This document shows, one piece after another, positions 1 to 5,172 of a DNA stretch of 5,172 bases. This DNA comes from an uncultured Butyricicoccus sp. (GTDB lineage: Bacteria > Bacillota > Clostridia > Oscillospirales > Butyricicoccaceae), in assembly GCA_900557315.1 (NCBI GenBank), contig USSI01000121.1:1-5172 (forward strand). The letters run 5' to 3'. The notes under the pieces are model-generated. The model was not told the DNA's origin. It did not search any database and saw only the letters and a list, made by a program, of their open reading frames with translations. How positions within the stretch are numbered: the first letter of the stretch is position 1; every line of letters begins with the position of its first letter. The position numbers were made by a program, and so were the translations under genes.

Positions 1-705
1 AAGGCGTTTCCCGTCCACGTCGGCATCATCATGGACGGCAACGGCCGCTGGGCGAAAAAGCGCGGCCTGCCGCGGCAGGCGGGGCACAAGGTCGGCGCGG
101 AAACCTTCCGCACGATTGCAACGTACTGCAAGGATATCGGCGTGCAGTATTTCACGGTCTATGCCTTTTCCACGGAGAATTGGAAGCGCCCGCAGGAGGA
201 AGTGGACGCGCTGATGAACCTGTTCCGCAGCTACCTGAAGGAAGCAGCGGAAACCATGTTCCAGCGCGGCGTGGCGGTGCGTGTGCTGGGCGACCTGACG
301 CCGCTGCCCGAAGACATCCGCGCGCAGATCCGCGAGGTGGACGAGATCGCCGACCGGCTTGGGCCGGATGCGGCGACCGCCTCGCTGTGCATCAACTACG
401 GCGGGCGCGACGAGATCAAGAACGCGGTCCGTGCGATCGCGCAGGAGGTCAAAAACGGCACGCTCGCACCGGAAAATATCACCGAGGATACCATCAGCGC
501 GCACCTGTACACCGCGCATATGCCTGACCCTGACCTCATCATCCGGCCGTCCGGCGAGATCCGCACGTCCAACTTCCTGCTGTGGCAGTCGGCCTACGCG
601 GAATATTATTTTACCGACATTCTGTGGCCGGATTTCAAGACCGCCGACATGGATGCGGCGATTGACGCGTTTAATAAAAGAAACCGCCGGTTTGGCGGCG
701 TATAG
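1..705 (+). CDS. uppS: Isoprenyl transferase / undecaprenyl diphosphate synthase, 5'-truncated by window edge
   Basis: This cis-prenyltransferase adds IPP units to farnesyl diphosphate to make undecaprenyl diphosphate, the precursor of the lipid carrier for peptidoglycan and other wall polymers. It acts in the cytoplasm at the membrane face. The reading frame is already open at base 1 and encodes KAFPVHVGII ahead of the ATG at base 31. That stretch belongs to the conserved N-terminal strand of the family, so base 31 is not the start and the true start lies upstream. Visible motifs, numbered from the first codon in the window, are MDGNGRW at 11-17 with the catalytic Asp at 12, GHKVGAETF at 28-36, the FSTENW segment at 56-61, INYGGRDEI at 131-139, and the substrate/metal block at 179-204. 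That block keeps Arg182, Arg188, Ser190 and Glu200, and has RPSGE where E. coli has RTGGE. About 234 residues are present, close to full length. The TAG stop is 24 bases before cdsA, as in the conserved uppS-cdsA pair. Confidence 0.97.
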   Translation, partial: KAFPVHVGIIMDGNGRWAKKRGLPRQAGHKVGAETFRTIATYCKDIGVQYFTVYAFSTENWKRPQEEVDALMNLFRSYLKEAAETMFQRGVAVRVLGDLTPLPEDIRAQIREVDEIADRLGPDAATASLCINYGGRDEIKNAVRAIAQEVKNGTLAPENITEDTISAHLYTAHMPDPDLIIRPSGEIRTSNFLLWQSAYAEYYFTDILWPDFKTADMDAAIDAFNKRNRRFGGV

Positions 706-729
706 TCCGAAAAATCGGGGTGTGAAGAT

Positions 730-1572
730 ATGAAAGCAAGAGTGTTGTTCGGCGTGATCGGCTTTGTTGCGGTGCTGCTCGCGCTGTATGTGTTCCCGCC
801 CATTGTGCTGGAGATCGCGGTGGCGGCGCTGTGCCTGTTTGCGACCTATGAGGTGCTTGGCTCGACCAGGCTGGTGCACAACCGGCTCGAGCTGCTGCTG
901 TGCCTGCTGGTTTCGGTAGGGCTGGCGGTTGCGCATTTCACTGTCCTGCCGCTCGACCTGCAGGATGTGGTGCAGGGCCTCGTCTTTGTGCTGCTGGTCG
1001 GCTCGTTTGCGGTCGAGCTGAAATTTCATGACAGCATGAACGTTTCGCAGGTGTCGTGGGGCTTTTTCGGCGCGCTCATCGTGCCGTACTTAATGCTCAG
1101 CCTGGTCCGCATCTTCCAGATGGATTTCCTTCCGATCGGGAATACGGATTTCCAGATCGGGCAGTTCATCGTGCTGCTGCCGCTGCTCGCGGCGTGGGGC
1201 GCGGATACCTGCGCGCTGTTTGCTGGGATGCTGTTCGGCAGGCACAAGCTCGCGCCCGTGGTCAGCCCGAAAAAGACGGTCGAGGGCGCGGTCGGCGGCG
1301 TGGTCGGCGGCGCGGTGCTCGTGCTGCTGGCGGCCCTGCTGATGAATACCTTCCTCGATCTGGATATGCCCATCTGGGCGGCGCTCGTGCTCGGCGGCGC
1401 CGGCGCGGTGCTGGGCGAGGTCGGCGACCTGTCGTTCTCGATCATCAAGCGACAGACCGGCATCAAGGACTACGGGCACATTTTCCCCGGGCACGGCGGC
1501 GTGCTCGACCGCTTTGACAGCGTGCTGTTTGTTGCGCCGTTTGCGGAGATTCTGTTTCGGATCATCTGGTAA
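730..1572 (+). CDS. cdsA: Phosphatidate cytidylyltransferase (CDP-diacylglycerol synthase)
   Basis: The enzyme converts phosphatidic acid and CTP to CDP-diacylglycerol and diphosphate at the inner membrane, feeding phosphatidylglycerol and cardiolipin synthesis. The 280-residue protein is highly hydrophobic, with membrane segments visible at roughly 5-25, 26-43, 55-73, 82-95, 107-127, 144-168, 187-205 and 214-230, and is about the usual family length. The family signature lies near the C-terminus at 237-263. It begins SIIKR and contains KD followed by PGHGG and then DRFD. Upstream are the conserved GADTCALF (157-164) and SPKKTVEG (179-186) stretches. The chosen ATG gives a typical N-terminus. 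The ribosome site is poor: only a GGGG/GAAG-like run lies upstream (717-727), so translation may lean on coupling with uppS 24 bases away. The gene ends in TAA and is followed at once by the hairpin-rich gap. Confidence 0.96.
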   Translation: MKARVLFGVIGFVAVLLALYVFPPIVLEIAVAALCLFATYEVLGSTRLVHNRLELLLCLLVSVGLAVAHFTVLPLDLQDVVQGLVFVLLVGSFAVELKFHDSMNVSQVSWGFFGALIVPYLMLSLVRIFQMDFLPIGNTDFQIGQFIVLLPLLAAWGADTCALFAGMLFGRHKLAPVVSPKKTVEGAVGGVVGGAVLVLLAALLMNTFLDLDMPIWAALVLGGAGAVLGEVGDLSFSIIKRQTGIKDYGHIFPGHGGVLDRFDSVLFVAPFAEILFRIIW

Positions 1573-1575
1573 CAG

Positions 1576-1602
1576 TATAGGGGGCTTCGCAAGCCCTCTA
1601 TA
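1576..1602. repeat. 12-bp palindrome with CGC triloop just after cdsA
   Basis: The arms TATAGGGGGCTT (1576-1587) and AAGCCCTCTATA (1591-1602) pair over 12 positions with one G-T pair, leaving a CGC loop. The element begins three bases after the cdsA stop codon. It is strong enough to act as an mRNA 3'-end stabiliser or a weak terminator. However, the downstream bases TATACGAACC are not a T-tract, and no T-tract lies on the other side for the minus strand. A role in lowering read-through into dxr is possible but not shown. Confidence 0.75.
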
Positions 1603-1604
1603 TA

Positions 1605-1636
1605 CGAACCTTGGTTCCGGAAGAAACCAGGGTTCG
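1605..1636. repeat. 12-bp palindrome with 8-base loop
   Basis: CGAACCTTGGTT (1605-1616) pairs with AACCAGGGTTCG (1625-1636) over 12 positions with one T-G pair. The loop is CCGGAAGA. It follows the preceding hairpin after only two bases (1603-1604). The right arm runs into GGTTCGATAC, which resembles a tRNA T-loop, but the rest of a tRNA is absent. Confidence 0.7.
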
Positions 1637-1678
1637 ATACCTGAACGGCGCCGCCCAAGGCGGCTGGGTCGGGGTATC
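1636..1678. repeat. Nested stem: GATACC/GGTATC around a GCCGCC/GGCGGC triloop hairpin
   Basis: The outer arms GATACC (1636-1641) and GGTATC (1673-1678) are exact reverse complements. Inside them, GCCGCC (1650-1655) and GGCGGC (1659-1664) form a perfect 6-bp stem with loop CAA. The bases between the inner and outer stems are mostly unpaired. The inner hairpin has the same 6-bp-plus-triloop design as the hairpin at 1685-1699. Confidence 0.6.
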
Positions 1679-1684
1679 CGAACA

Positions 1685-1768
1685 CCCGGCAAAGCCGGGC
1701 GTTTGGATGGAAATGGCCACGCCATTTCCGAATTTGAAATCATTGCATTGTGGGCAGCGGGATAAAAA
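1685..1768. repeat. Tandem repeat unit, copy 1 (84 bases, two hairpins)
   Basis: The unit opens with the hairpin CCCGGC-AAA-GCCGGG (1685-1699). It continues with a second perfect 9-bp hairpin, GGAAATGGC (1709-1717), loop CAC, GCCATTTCC (1721-1729). A less structured tail runs from CGAATTTGAAATC to 1768. The next copy begins exactly 84 bases after this one. Its first 33 bases align to copy 2 without gaps, with 25 identities. The stretch GCCATTTCCGAATT (1721-1734) is repeated exactly at 1832-1845. Confidence 0.75.
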
Positions 1769-1858
1769 CCCGGCAGAGCCGGACTTTTATGGGGAATTGG
1801 CTTGCAGACGCTGCGGCGTCTGCGGCAGGCGGCCATTTCCGAATTGGAATTATCATGC
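1769..1858. repeat. Tandem repeat unit, copy 2, with 27 extra bases at the hairpin apex
   Basis: The unit opens with CCCGGC-AGA-GCCGG (1769-1782); the inner five pairs form. A flanking pairing of ATAAAA (1762-1767) with TTTTAT (1785-1790) extends the stem across two mismatched positions. The second hairpin has arms GGAATTGGC (1793-1801) and GCCATTTCC (1832-1840) with one T-T mismatch. The arms are 30 bases apart instead of 3. The extra segment contains its own perfect 8-bp hairpin, GCAGACGC (1804-1811), loop TGCG, GCGTCTGC (1816-1823). The unit then repeats the CGAATT tail seen in copy 1. Confidence 0.7.
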
Positions 1859-1860
1859 TG

Positions 1861-1880
1861 CGGGCTTGGATGGAACTGCA
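1861..1880. repeat. Partial third copy of the intergenic repeat unit
   Basis: CGGGCTTGGATGGAACTGC here resembles CGGGCGTTTGGATGGAAATGGC at 1696-1717 of copy 1. TTGGATGGAA is identical at 1703-1712 and 1866-1875. The opening GC-rich hairpin arm and the right arm of the second hairpin are not present, so this is at most a decayed or truncated copy. Confidence 0.45.
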
Positions 1881-1884
1881 AGCT

Positions 1885-1914
1885 GCACCGGGGGCATACG
1901 CTGTCGGTGCGTAT
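1885..1914. repeat. Two overlapping, mutually exclusive stems upstream of dxr
   Basis: GCACCG (1885-1890) can pair exactly with CGGTGC (1905-1910) around a 14-base loop. Alternatively, ATACGC (1896-1901) can pair exactly with GCGTAT (1909-1914) around a 7-base loop. The two stems share bases 1909-1910 and interleave, so only one can form cleanly, unless they combine as a pseudoknot. They lie 48 to 77 bases before the dxr start. A switching role is speculation. Confidence 0.4.
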
Positions 1915-1950
1915 TCTTGAAACTGCCGTGGATCATAGGTTCGCGGTTTG

Positions 1951-1954
1951 GGAG
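1951..1954 (+). promoter_or_regulatory. Ribosome binding site of dxr
   Basis: GGAG is followed by seven bases and then the ATG at 1962. This site, with the family-typical MKKIAILGSTGSIG start, fixes the dxr start here rather than at upstream in-frame codons such as 1611. Nothing Shine-Dalgarno-like was needed to support those, and the extension crosses the repeats. Confidence 0.8.
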
Positions 1955-1961
1955 AATTGAT

Positions 1962-3095
1962 ATGAAAAAAATTGCAATTTTGGGCTCGACCGGGTCGATC
2001 GGCACACAGACTGTCGATATTTTACCATCGGTGGATGCCGAAGTGGTTGCATTGACGACGAATAAACGCATAAACTTACTCGAAGAGCAGGCGCGCGCGC
2101 TGCACCCCAAGATGGTGTGCGCGTTCGACGGGGACGCGGCGCGCGACCTCAAAATCAAGCTTGCGGATACGGATATCCGCGTGCTCTCCGGTATGGACGG
2201 CCTGACTGCCTGTGCCGCAGAAAGCGGCGCGGACATCGTCGTGACCGCCGTGGTCGGCATGGTGGGGCTGCTGCCCACGCTCGCGGCGATCGACGCGGGC
2301 AAGGACATCGCGCTGGCGAATAAGGAGACGCTTGTGTGCGCGGGCGAGCTGGTCATGCGCGCGGCGCGCGAAAAGGGCGTAAAAATCCTGCCCGTGGACT
2401 CCGAGCACTCGGCGATCTTCCAGTGCGCGCAGGCCGCGCAGGGAAACCGGCTGGCAAAAATCCTTCTGACCGCGTCCGGCGGCCCGTTTTTCGGCAAGAC
2501 TGCGGACGAGATGAAAAACGTCACGCGCGAGCAGGCGCTCGCGCACCCGAACTGGAACATGGGCGCGAAGATCACGATCGACTCCGCGACCATGATGAAC
2601 AAGGGGCTCGAGCTGATCGAAGCCATGTGGCTGTACGACATGGCGCCCGAGGACATCGAGATCGTGATCCACAGGGAGAGCATTGTGCACTCTGCGGTCG
2701 AGTTTGACGACGGCGCGATGATTGCCCAGCTCGGCCTGCCGGATATGCGACTGCCCATCCAGTACGCGCTGACCTGGCCGGCGCGCGTTGCCTGCAAGGT
2801 GCCGCGCCTCAGCCTGGCGGAGGCTGCGAAGCTGACCTTCTATGCGCCGGATTATGAGGCGTTCCCGGCGCTCGGGCTGGCGCGGCGTGCGGCGGCGGAA
2901 AAGGGCGACCGCGGCGCGGTGCTCAACGGTGCGAACGAGGCGGCGGTCGGCCTGTTCCTCGCGGGAAAGATTGGCTTTACCGACATTGCGGCGCGCGTTT
3001 CGTATGCGCTGGACAATATCCCTTATCAAAAAAAGATTACACTGGACGGCGTCCTTGCGGCGGACGCGGAAGCGCGCGCACTGGTGCGCGCATAA
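1962..3095 (+). CDS. dxr: 1-deoxy-D-xylulose-5-phosphate reductoisomerase
   Basis: The enzyme rearranges and reduces 1-deoxy-D-xylulose 5-phosphate to 2-C-methyl-D-erythritol 4-phosphate with NADPH and a divalent metal. This is the committed step of the MEP isoprenoid pathway and the target of fosmidomycin. The protein has 377 residues, normal or slightly short for the family. An NADPH-binding loop GSTGSIG sits at 8-14 and LANKE at 118-122. The metal site begins in PVDSEHSAIFQ at 144-154 (Asp146, Glu148). SGGPF (172-176) is followed by the conserved block 197-217 ending NKGLE, which supplies Asn213, Lys214 and metal ligand Glu217. HRESIVHS (237-244) and LNGANEAAV (321-329) are also intact. 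The ATG at 1962 was preferred over an in-frame extension to 1611 because of the GGAG site and the family N-terminus. The first 40 codons use ATA and TTA and are less GC-rich than the rest, which may keep the start region unstructured. It is spaced 35 bases from rseP. Confidence 0.97.
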   Translation: MKKIAILGSTGSIGTQTVDILPSVDAEVVALTTNKRINLLEEQARALHPKMVCAFDGDAARDLKIKLADTDIRVLSGMDGLTACAAESGADIVVTAVVGMVGLLPTLAAIDAGKDIALANKETLVCAGELVMRAAREKGVKILPVDSEHSAIFQCAQAAQGNRLAKILLTASGGPFFGKTADEMKNVTREQALAHPNWNMGAKITIDSATMMNKGLELIEAMWLYDMAPEDIEIVIHRESIVHSAVEFDDGAMIAQLGLPDMRLPIQYALTWPARVACKVPRLSLAEAAKLTFYAPDYEAFPALGLARRAAAEKGDRGAVLNGANEAAVGLFLAGKIGFTDIAARVSYALDNIPYQKKITLDGVLAADAEARALVRA

Positions 3096-3116
3096 TCACC
3101 TGACCACCCCTGTTTG

Positions 3117-3123
3117 AAAGGAG
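3117..3123 (+). promoter_or_regulatory. Ribosome binding site deciding the TTG start of rseP
   Basis: AAAGGAG is a near-perfect Shine-Dalgarno sequence seven bases before TTG at 3131. No ATG or GTG lies in frame between here and the HEFGH motif; the first in-frame ATG would be residue 40, after the catalytic motif. The TTG start is therefore well supported. Confidence 0.85.
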
Positions 3124-3130
3124 CATTGCA

Positions 3131-4165
3131 TTGCTGCAAATCATTCTGGCGATCGTGGCGTTTGGCCTGCTGGTCATCGTGCACGAATTCGGGCACTTTA
3201 TCTCGGCCAAGCGCGGCGGGGTACAGGTAAATGAGTTTTGGATCGGTATGGGCCCGACGCTCCTCAAAAAGGAGCATAACGGCACGCTGTACTGCCTGAA
3301 GGCACTGCCCTTCGGCGGCGCGTGCGTGATGGAGGGCGAGGACAGCGAGAGCGATAACGACCACGCGTTTGGCAAGGCGAGCCTGCCGCGCCGCATGCTG
3401 ATTGTGGCAGCGGGTGCGCTGATGAATTTCCTGGTCGGCTTTCTGATCGTGCTTGCGGTCATCCAGCCGAACGGCCCGAACGGCGGCTATATTGTCTCGA
3501 CGCTCGACAGCGTCGATCCGGCGAGCACCGCTGCTGCAGAAGGCGGCCTGCAGGCCGGGGATGAGGTCCTCGAGGTGGACGGCTACAACATCCTGCTGCG
3601 CAGCGATTTTGAAATGGCGCTCTCCCGCGGTGCAGACACGACCTATGAGATTGTTGTGCGCCGGGACGGCGAAAAGGTCACCCTGCCTGCGGTCGTGCTC
3701 GAAGCCACGATCGAGGGAGAGGATGGCAGAAAGATGATCGGACTGACCTTCGCTGAGCAGCCGGACAGCATCGGTATGCACATCAACATGGCGGTGCGCA
3801 CCTCGCTGAACTACGCGCGGCTGGTGTGGGTCAGCCTCGGCATGCTCGTGAGCGGGCAGGTCGGCGTGGACCAGCTTTCCGGGCCGGTCGGCGTGGCGAG
3901 CGTGATGGCGACCACGGCGAGCTACAGCATAGCGGCGTTTTTGCAGCTTGTGGCGTTTATCTCGATCAACCTCGGCGTGATGAACCTGCTGCCGCTGCCC
4001 GCGCTGGACGGCGGGCGGCTGGTGTTCCTCATCATCGAGGGCATCCGCCGCAAGCCCGTGCCCGCAAAGTATGAGGGCTATATTCACGCGGCTGGGCTGA
4101 TGCTGCTGCTCGCGCTGATGGTTTACGTGACCGGGCAGGATATCCTGCGTATCGTCTCAGGCTGA
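3131..4165 (+). CDS. rseP: RIP metalloprotease of the RseP/RasP (site-2 protease, M50) family
   Basis: This is a membrane-embedded zinc protease that cuts transmembrane substrates within the bilayer. Relatives release sigma factors from anti-sigma proteins or clear remnant signal peptides; the substrate here is not evident. The 344-residue protein starts with TTG. The first membrane helix carries HEFGH at 18-22 (zinc ligands His18 and His22, catalytic Glu19), followed by the typical VNEFWIGMGP. A second hydrophobic segment around 89-110 contains ALMNF. A single PDZ domain spans about 118-206, with GLQAGDEVLEVDG at 139-151. Then come GPVG (251-254), a membrane segment around 265-290, and the third zinc-ligand motif LDGG at 292-295 (Asp293). 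A final helix lies near 316-334. One PDZ domain is usual for Gram-positive members, whereas E. coli RseP has two. It sits 36 bases before ispG with no terminator between. Confidence 0.95.
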   Translation: MLQIILAIVAFGLLVIVHEFGHFISAKRGGVQVNEFWIGMGPTLLKKEHNGTLYCLKALPFGGACVMEGEDSESDNDHAFGKASLPRRMLIVAAGALMNFLVGFLIVLAVIQPNGPNGGYIVSTLDSVDPASTAAAEGGLQAGDEVLEVDGYNILLRSDFEMALSRGADTTYEIVVRRDGEKVTLPAVVLEATIEGEDGRKMIGLTFAEQPDSIGMHINMAVRTSLNYARLVWVSLGMLVSGQVGVDQLSGPVGVASVMATTASYSIAAFLQLVAFISINLGVMNLLPLPALDGGRLVFLIIEGIRRKPVPAKYEGYIHAAGLMLLLALMVYVTGQDILRIVSG

Positions 4166-4186
4166 TAACGGATTGCAAACAGGCAT

Positions 4187-4194
4187 AGGAAGGG
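4187..4194 (+). promoter_or_regulatory. Ribosome binding site of ispG
   Basis: AGGAAGGG lies seven bases before the ATG at 4202. A second AGGA at 4197-4200 is too close to the start to be useful. It supports independent initiation of ispG within the same transcript. Confidence 0.7.
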
Positions 4195-4201
4195 ACAGGA
4201 T

Positions 4202-5172
4202 ATGAAACAGACCAAACAGATTAAGGTGCGCGATGTACTCATCGGCGGCGGCGCGCCCATTGCGATACAGTCCATGACCAACACGGACACGAGGGATGCG
4301 AAAGCGACCCTCGCGCAGATCCGCGCGCTGGCGGATGCGGGCTGCGATATTGTGCGCTGCGCGGTGCCAGACGCGCAGGCGGCGGAAGCGCTCCGCGAAA
4401 TCTGCGCCGGCTCGCCCATTCCGGTTGTGGCGGACATTCATTTCGACTACCGGCTCGCGCTTGCGTCCATCGAGGCGGGCGTGGACAAAATCCGGCTCAA
4501 CCCGGGCAACATCGGCGGGGCGGACCGCGTGCACGCGGTTGTGCAGGCCGCGAAGGCGCGGCACATCCCGATCCGCATCGGTGTCAACTCGGGTTCGGTG
4601 GAAAAGCATATCCTCGAGAAGTTCGGCGGCCCGACGCCGGAAGCGATGGTTGAATCCGCGCTCTATCACGTCGGTCTGCTCAACGACTGCGGGTTTGACG
4701 ATATCTGCATTTCGATCAAGTCGTCTTCCGTACCGGACACCATGCAGGCTTACCTGCTGGCACACAAAAAGACCGATTACCCGCTGCACCTCGGCGTGAC
4801 CGAGGCAGGCACCGAGTACATGGGCACGGTCAAGTCCGCGGCCGGTATCGGCGGCCTGCTCGCGCTCGGCGTGGGCGACACCATCCGTGTGTCGCTGACC
4901 GACGATCCGGTGAAGGAAATCTACGCGGCAAAGGCGATTTTGAAAGCGGTCGGCCGCGCGGAGGAGGGCATCAACGTCGTGTCCTGCCCGACCTGCGGGC
5001 GCACGCGTATCGACCTGATCGGCATTGCGAAAGAGGTTGAGCAGCGCTGCATGGCGATTGAAGGGAAAAAACTCAAGGTTGCGGTCATGGGCTGCGCGGT
5101 CAACGGGCCGGGCGAGGCGCGCGAAGCCGACCTCGGCATCGCGGGCGGCGACGGCGTGGGCCTGATCTTCCG
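4202..5172 (+). CDS. ispG: 4-hydroxy-3-methylbut-2-en-1-yl diphosphate synthase, 3'-truncated by window edge
   Basis: This iron-sulfur enzyme, also called GcpE, reductively opens methylerythritol cyclodiphosphate to HMBPP, the penultimate step of the MEP pathway. It uses a [4Fe-4S] cluster and electrons from flavodoxin or ferredoxin. The frame stays open from ATG 4202 to the window end, giving 323 codons plus two bases. The N-terminal TIM-barrel shows IQSMTNTDT at 22-30, VADIHFDY at 76-83, KIRLNPGNIG at 96-105 and IRIGVNSGS at 124-132. Further on are ISIKSS (170-175) and LGVTEAGT (197-204). The cluster domain has CPTC (Cys262, Cys265), GC at 297-298 (Cys298), and NGPGEA with Glu305, matching the three-Cys-plus-Glu ligand set of the family. 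This is the compact bacterial form without the extra middle domain of plant enzymes. Probably only about 25-35 residues are missing. Having dxr and ispG in one cluster joins two MEP steps with the IPP consumer uppS. Confidence 0.97.
   Translation, partial: MKQTKQIKVRDVLIGGGAPIAIQSMTNTDTRDAKATLAQIRALADAGCDIVRCAVPDAQAAEALREICAGSPIPVVADIHFDYRLALASIEAGVDKIRLNPGNIGGADRVHAVVQAAKARHIPIRIGVNSGSVEKHILEKFGGPTPEAMVESALYHVGLLNDCGFDDICISIKSSSVPDTMQAYLLAHKKTDYPLHLGVTEAGTEYMGTVKSAAGIGGLLALGVGDTIRVSLTDDPVKEIYAAKAILKAVGRAEEGINVVSCPTCGRTRIDLIGIAKEVEQRCMAIEGKKLKVAVMGCAVNGPGEAREADLGIAGGDGVGLIF

Larger units (their letters stand above)
1573..1961. repeat. Hairpin-rich intergenic repeat mosaic between cdsA and dxr
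   Basis: This 389-base gap is about ten times longer than the other gaps in the cluster. Short reading frames cross it, including an in-frame extension of dxr back to 1611, but they resemble no protein and are laid over palindromes, so no gene is called. It contains, in order, a 12-bp stem with CGC loop (1576-1602), a 12-bp stem with 8-base loop (1605-1636), a two-part nested stem (1636-1678), and two diverged tandem repeat units (1685-1768 and 1769-1858). A partial third copy (1861-1880) and two mutually exclusive stems (1885-1914) follow. None of the strong hairpins is followed by a clear T-tract, so they are not classic terminators. What is seen is dense, partly repeated dyad symmetry. That it is a REP/BIME-like or miniature mobile repeat, or a structured leader of dxr, is inference. 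Confidence 0.8.

Noticed and set aside
684..698. CCGCC-GGTTT-GGCGG hairpin at the end of uppS
   Set aside because: It is only five pairs, within coding sequence for the conserved C-terminus, and has no T-tract. It is expected by chance in GC-rich DNA.
1605..1643. GGTTCGATAC looks like a tRNA T-loop
   Set aside because: No acceptor stem, D-arm or anticodon arm can be assembled around it. It is better explained as the right arm of a 12-bp palindrome.
1090..1881. Long minus-strand open frame across the cdsA 3' part and the gap
   Set aside because: Its composition is Arg/Pro/His-rich, typical of antisense shadow frames in GC-rich genes, and it lies opposite well-supported cdsA.
1605..1943. CGAACCT (1605-1611) and AGGTTCG (1937-1943) as possible terminal inverted repeats of a miniature element
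   Set aside because: There are only 7 matching bases, no flanking target-site duplication was seen, and the left copy already pairs locally. It is too weak to call ends.
1611..1961. In-frame open extension of dxr upstream of 1962, giving a 494-residue product
   Set aside because: The added 117 residues do not resemble DXR. The true family N-terminus and a GGAG site are at 1962, and the extension merely crosses repeats in GC-rich DNA with few stops.
1573..1961. A sigma-A promoter for dxr in the gap (TTGAAA at 1734 or 1917)
   Set aside because: No -10-like hexamer occurs at 16-18 bases from either TTGAAA. GATAAA at 1761 is 21 bases from the first, and TATCAT at 1851 has no -35 partner.
1573..1961. 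CRISPR array or origin-like iterons in the gap
   Set aside because: Copies are few, diverged, palindromic and adjacent rather than identical repeats with unique spacers, and no cas or replication gene is in the window.
3026..4087. A 353-residue minus-strand frame opposite rseP
   Set aside because: It is a shadow frame rich in His, Arg and Ala without recognisable motifs. The plus strand has an intact zinc protease with all its motifs.

Overview
The window carries five collinear plus-strand genes in the order uppS (5' end missing), cdsA, dxr, rseP, ispG (3' end missing). This order is a well-known chromosomal housekeeping cluster of Bacillota, and the version with ispG directly after rseP is common in Clostridia. 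The DNA is GC-rich, with GCG, CTG and GGC codons dominating. With this gene order, that suggests a high-GC clostridium such as an Oscillospirales-type gut bacterium. The genus cannot be read from the sequence, and the placement is an inference.

Layout: 1-705 is uppS without its first residues; 730-1572 is cdsA; 1573-1961 is a 389-base gap without a credible gene; 1962-3095 is dxr; 3131-4165 is rseP, which starts with TTG behind a good ribosome binding site; 4202-5172 is ispG, running off the right edge. The gaps uppS-cdsA, dxr-rseP and rseP-ispG are only 24 to 36 bases and show no terminator, so the genes look like one transcription unit, interrupted in spacing only between cdsA and dxr.

The genes share a theme of isoprenoid and envelope lipid supply. 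Dxr makes the committed MEP-pathway intermediate and IspG performs the penultimate iron-sulfur step towards IPP and DMAPP. UppS condenses IPP into undecaprenyl diphosphate, the lipid carrier for peptidoglycan. CdsA makes CDP-diacylglycerol for phospholipids. RseP is a membrane-embedded site-2 protease of the kind used in envelope stress signalling.

The only part not explained by ordinary housekeeping content is the cdsA-dxr gap. It is packed with short palindromes, several with three-base loops. It also contains two diverged tandem copies of one module, each a GC-rich triloop hairpin followed by a second hairpin. The two copies align without gaps until the apex of the second hairpin, where copy 2 carries 27 extra bases that contain a perfect 8-bp hairpin of their own. 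A third, partial copy follows. This looks like a REP/BIME-like or MITE-like intergenic repeat mosaic, or a structured 5' leader of dxr. No known riboswitch class was recognised. No wholly new protein system is visible in the window.
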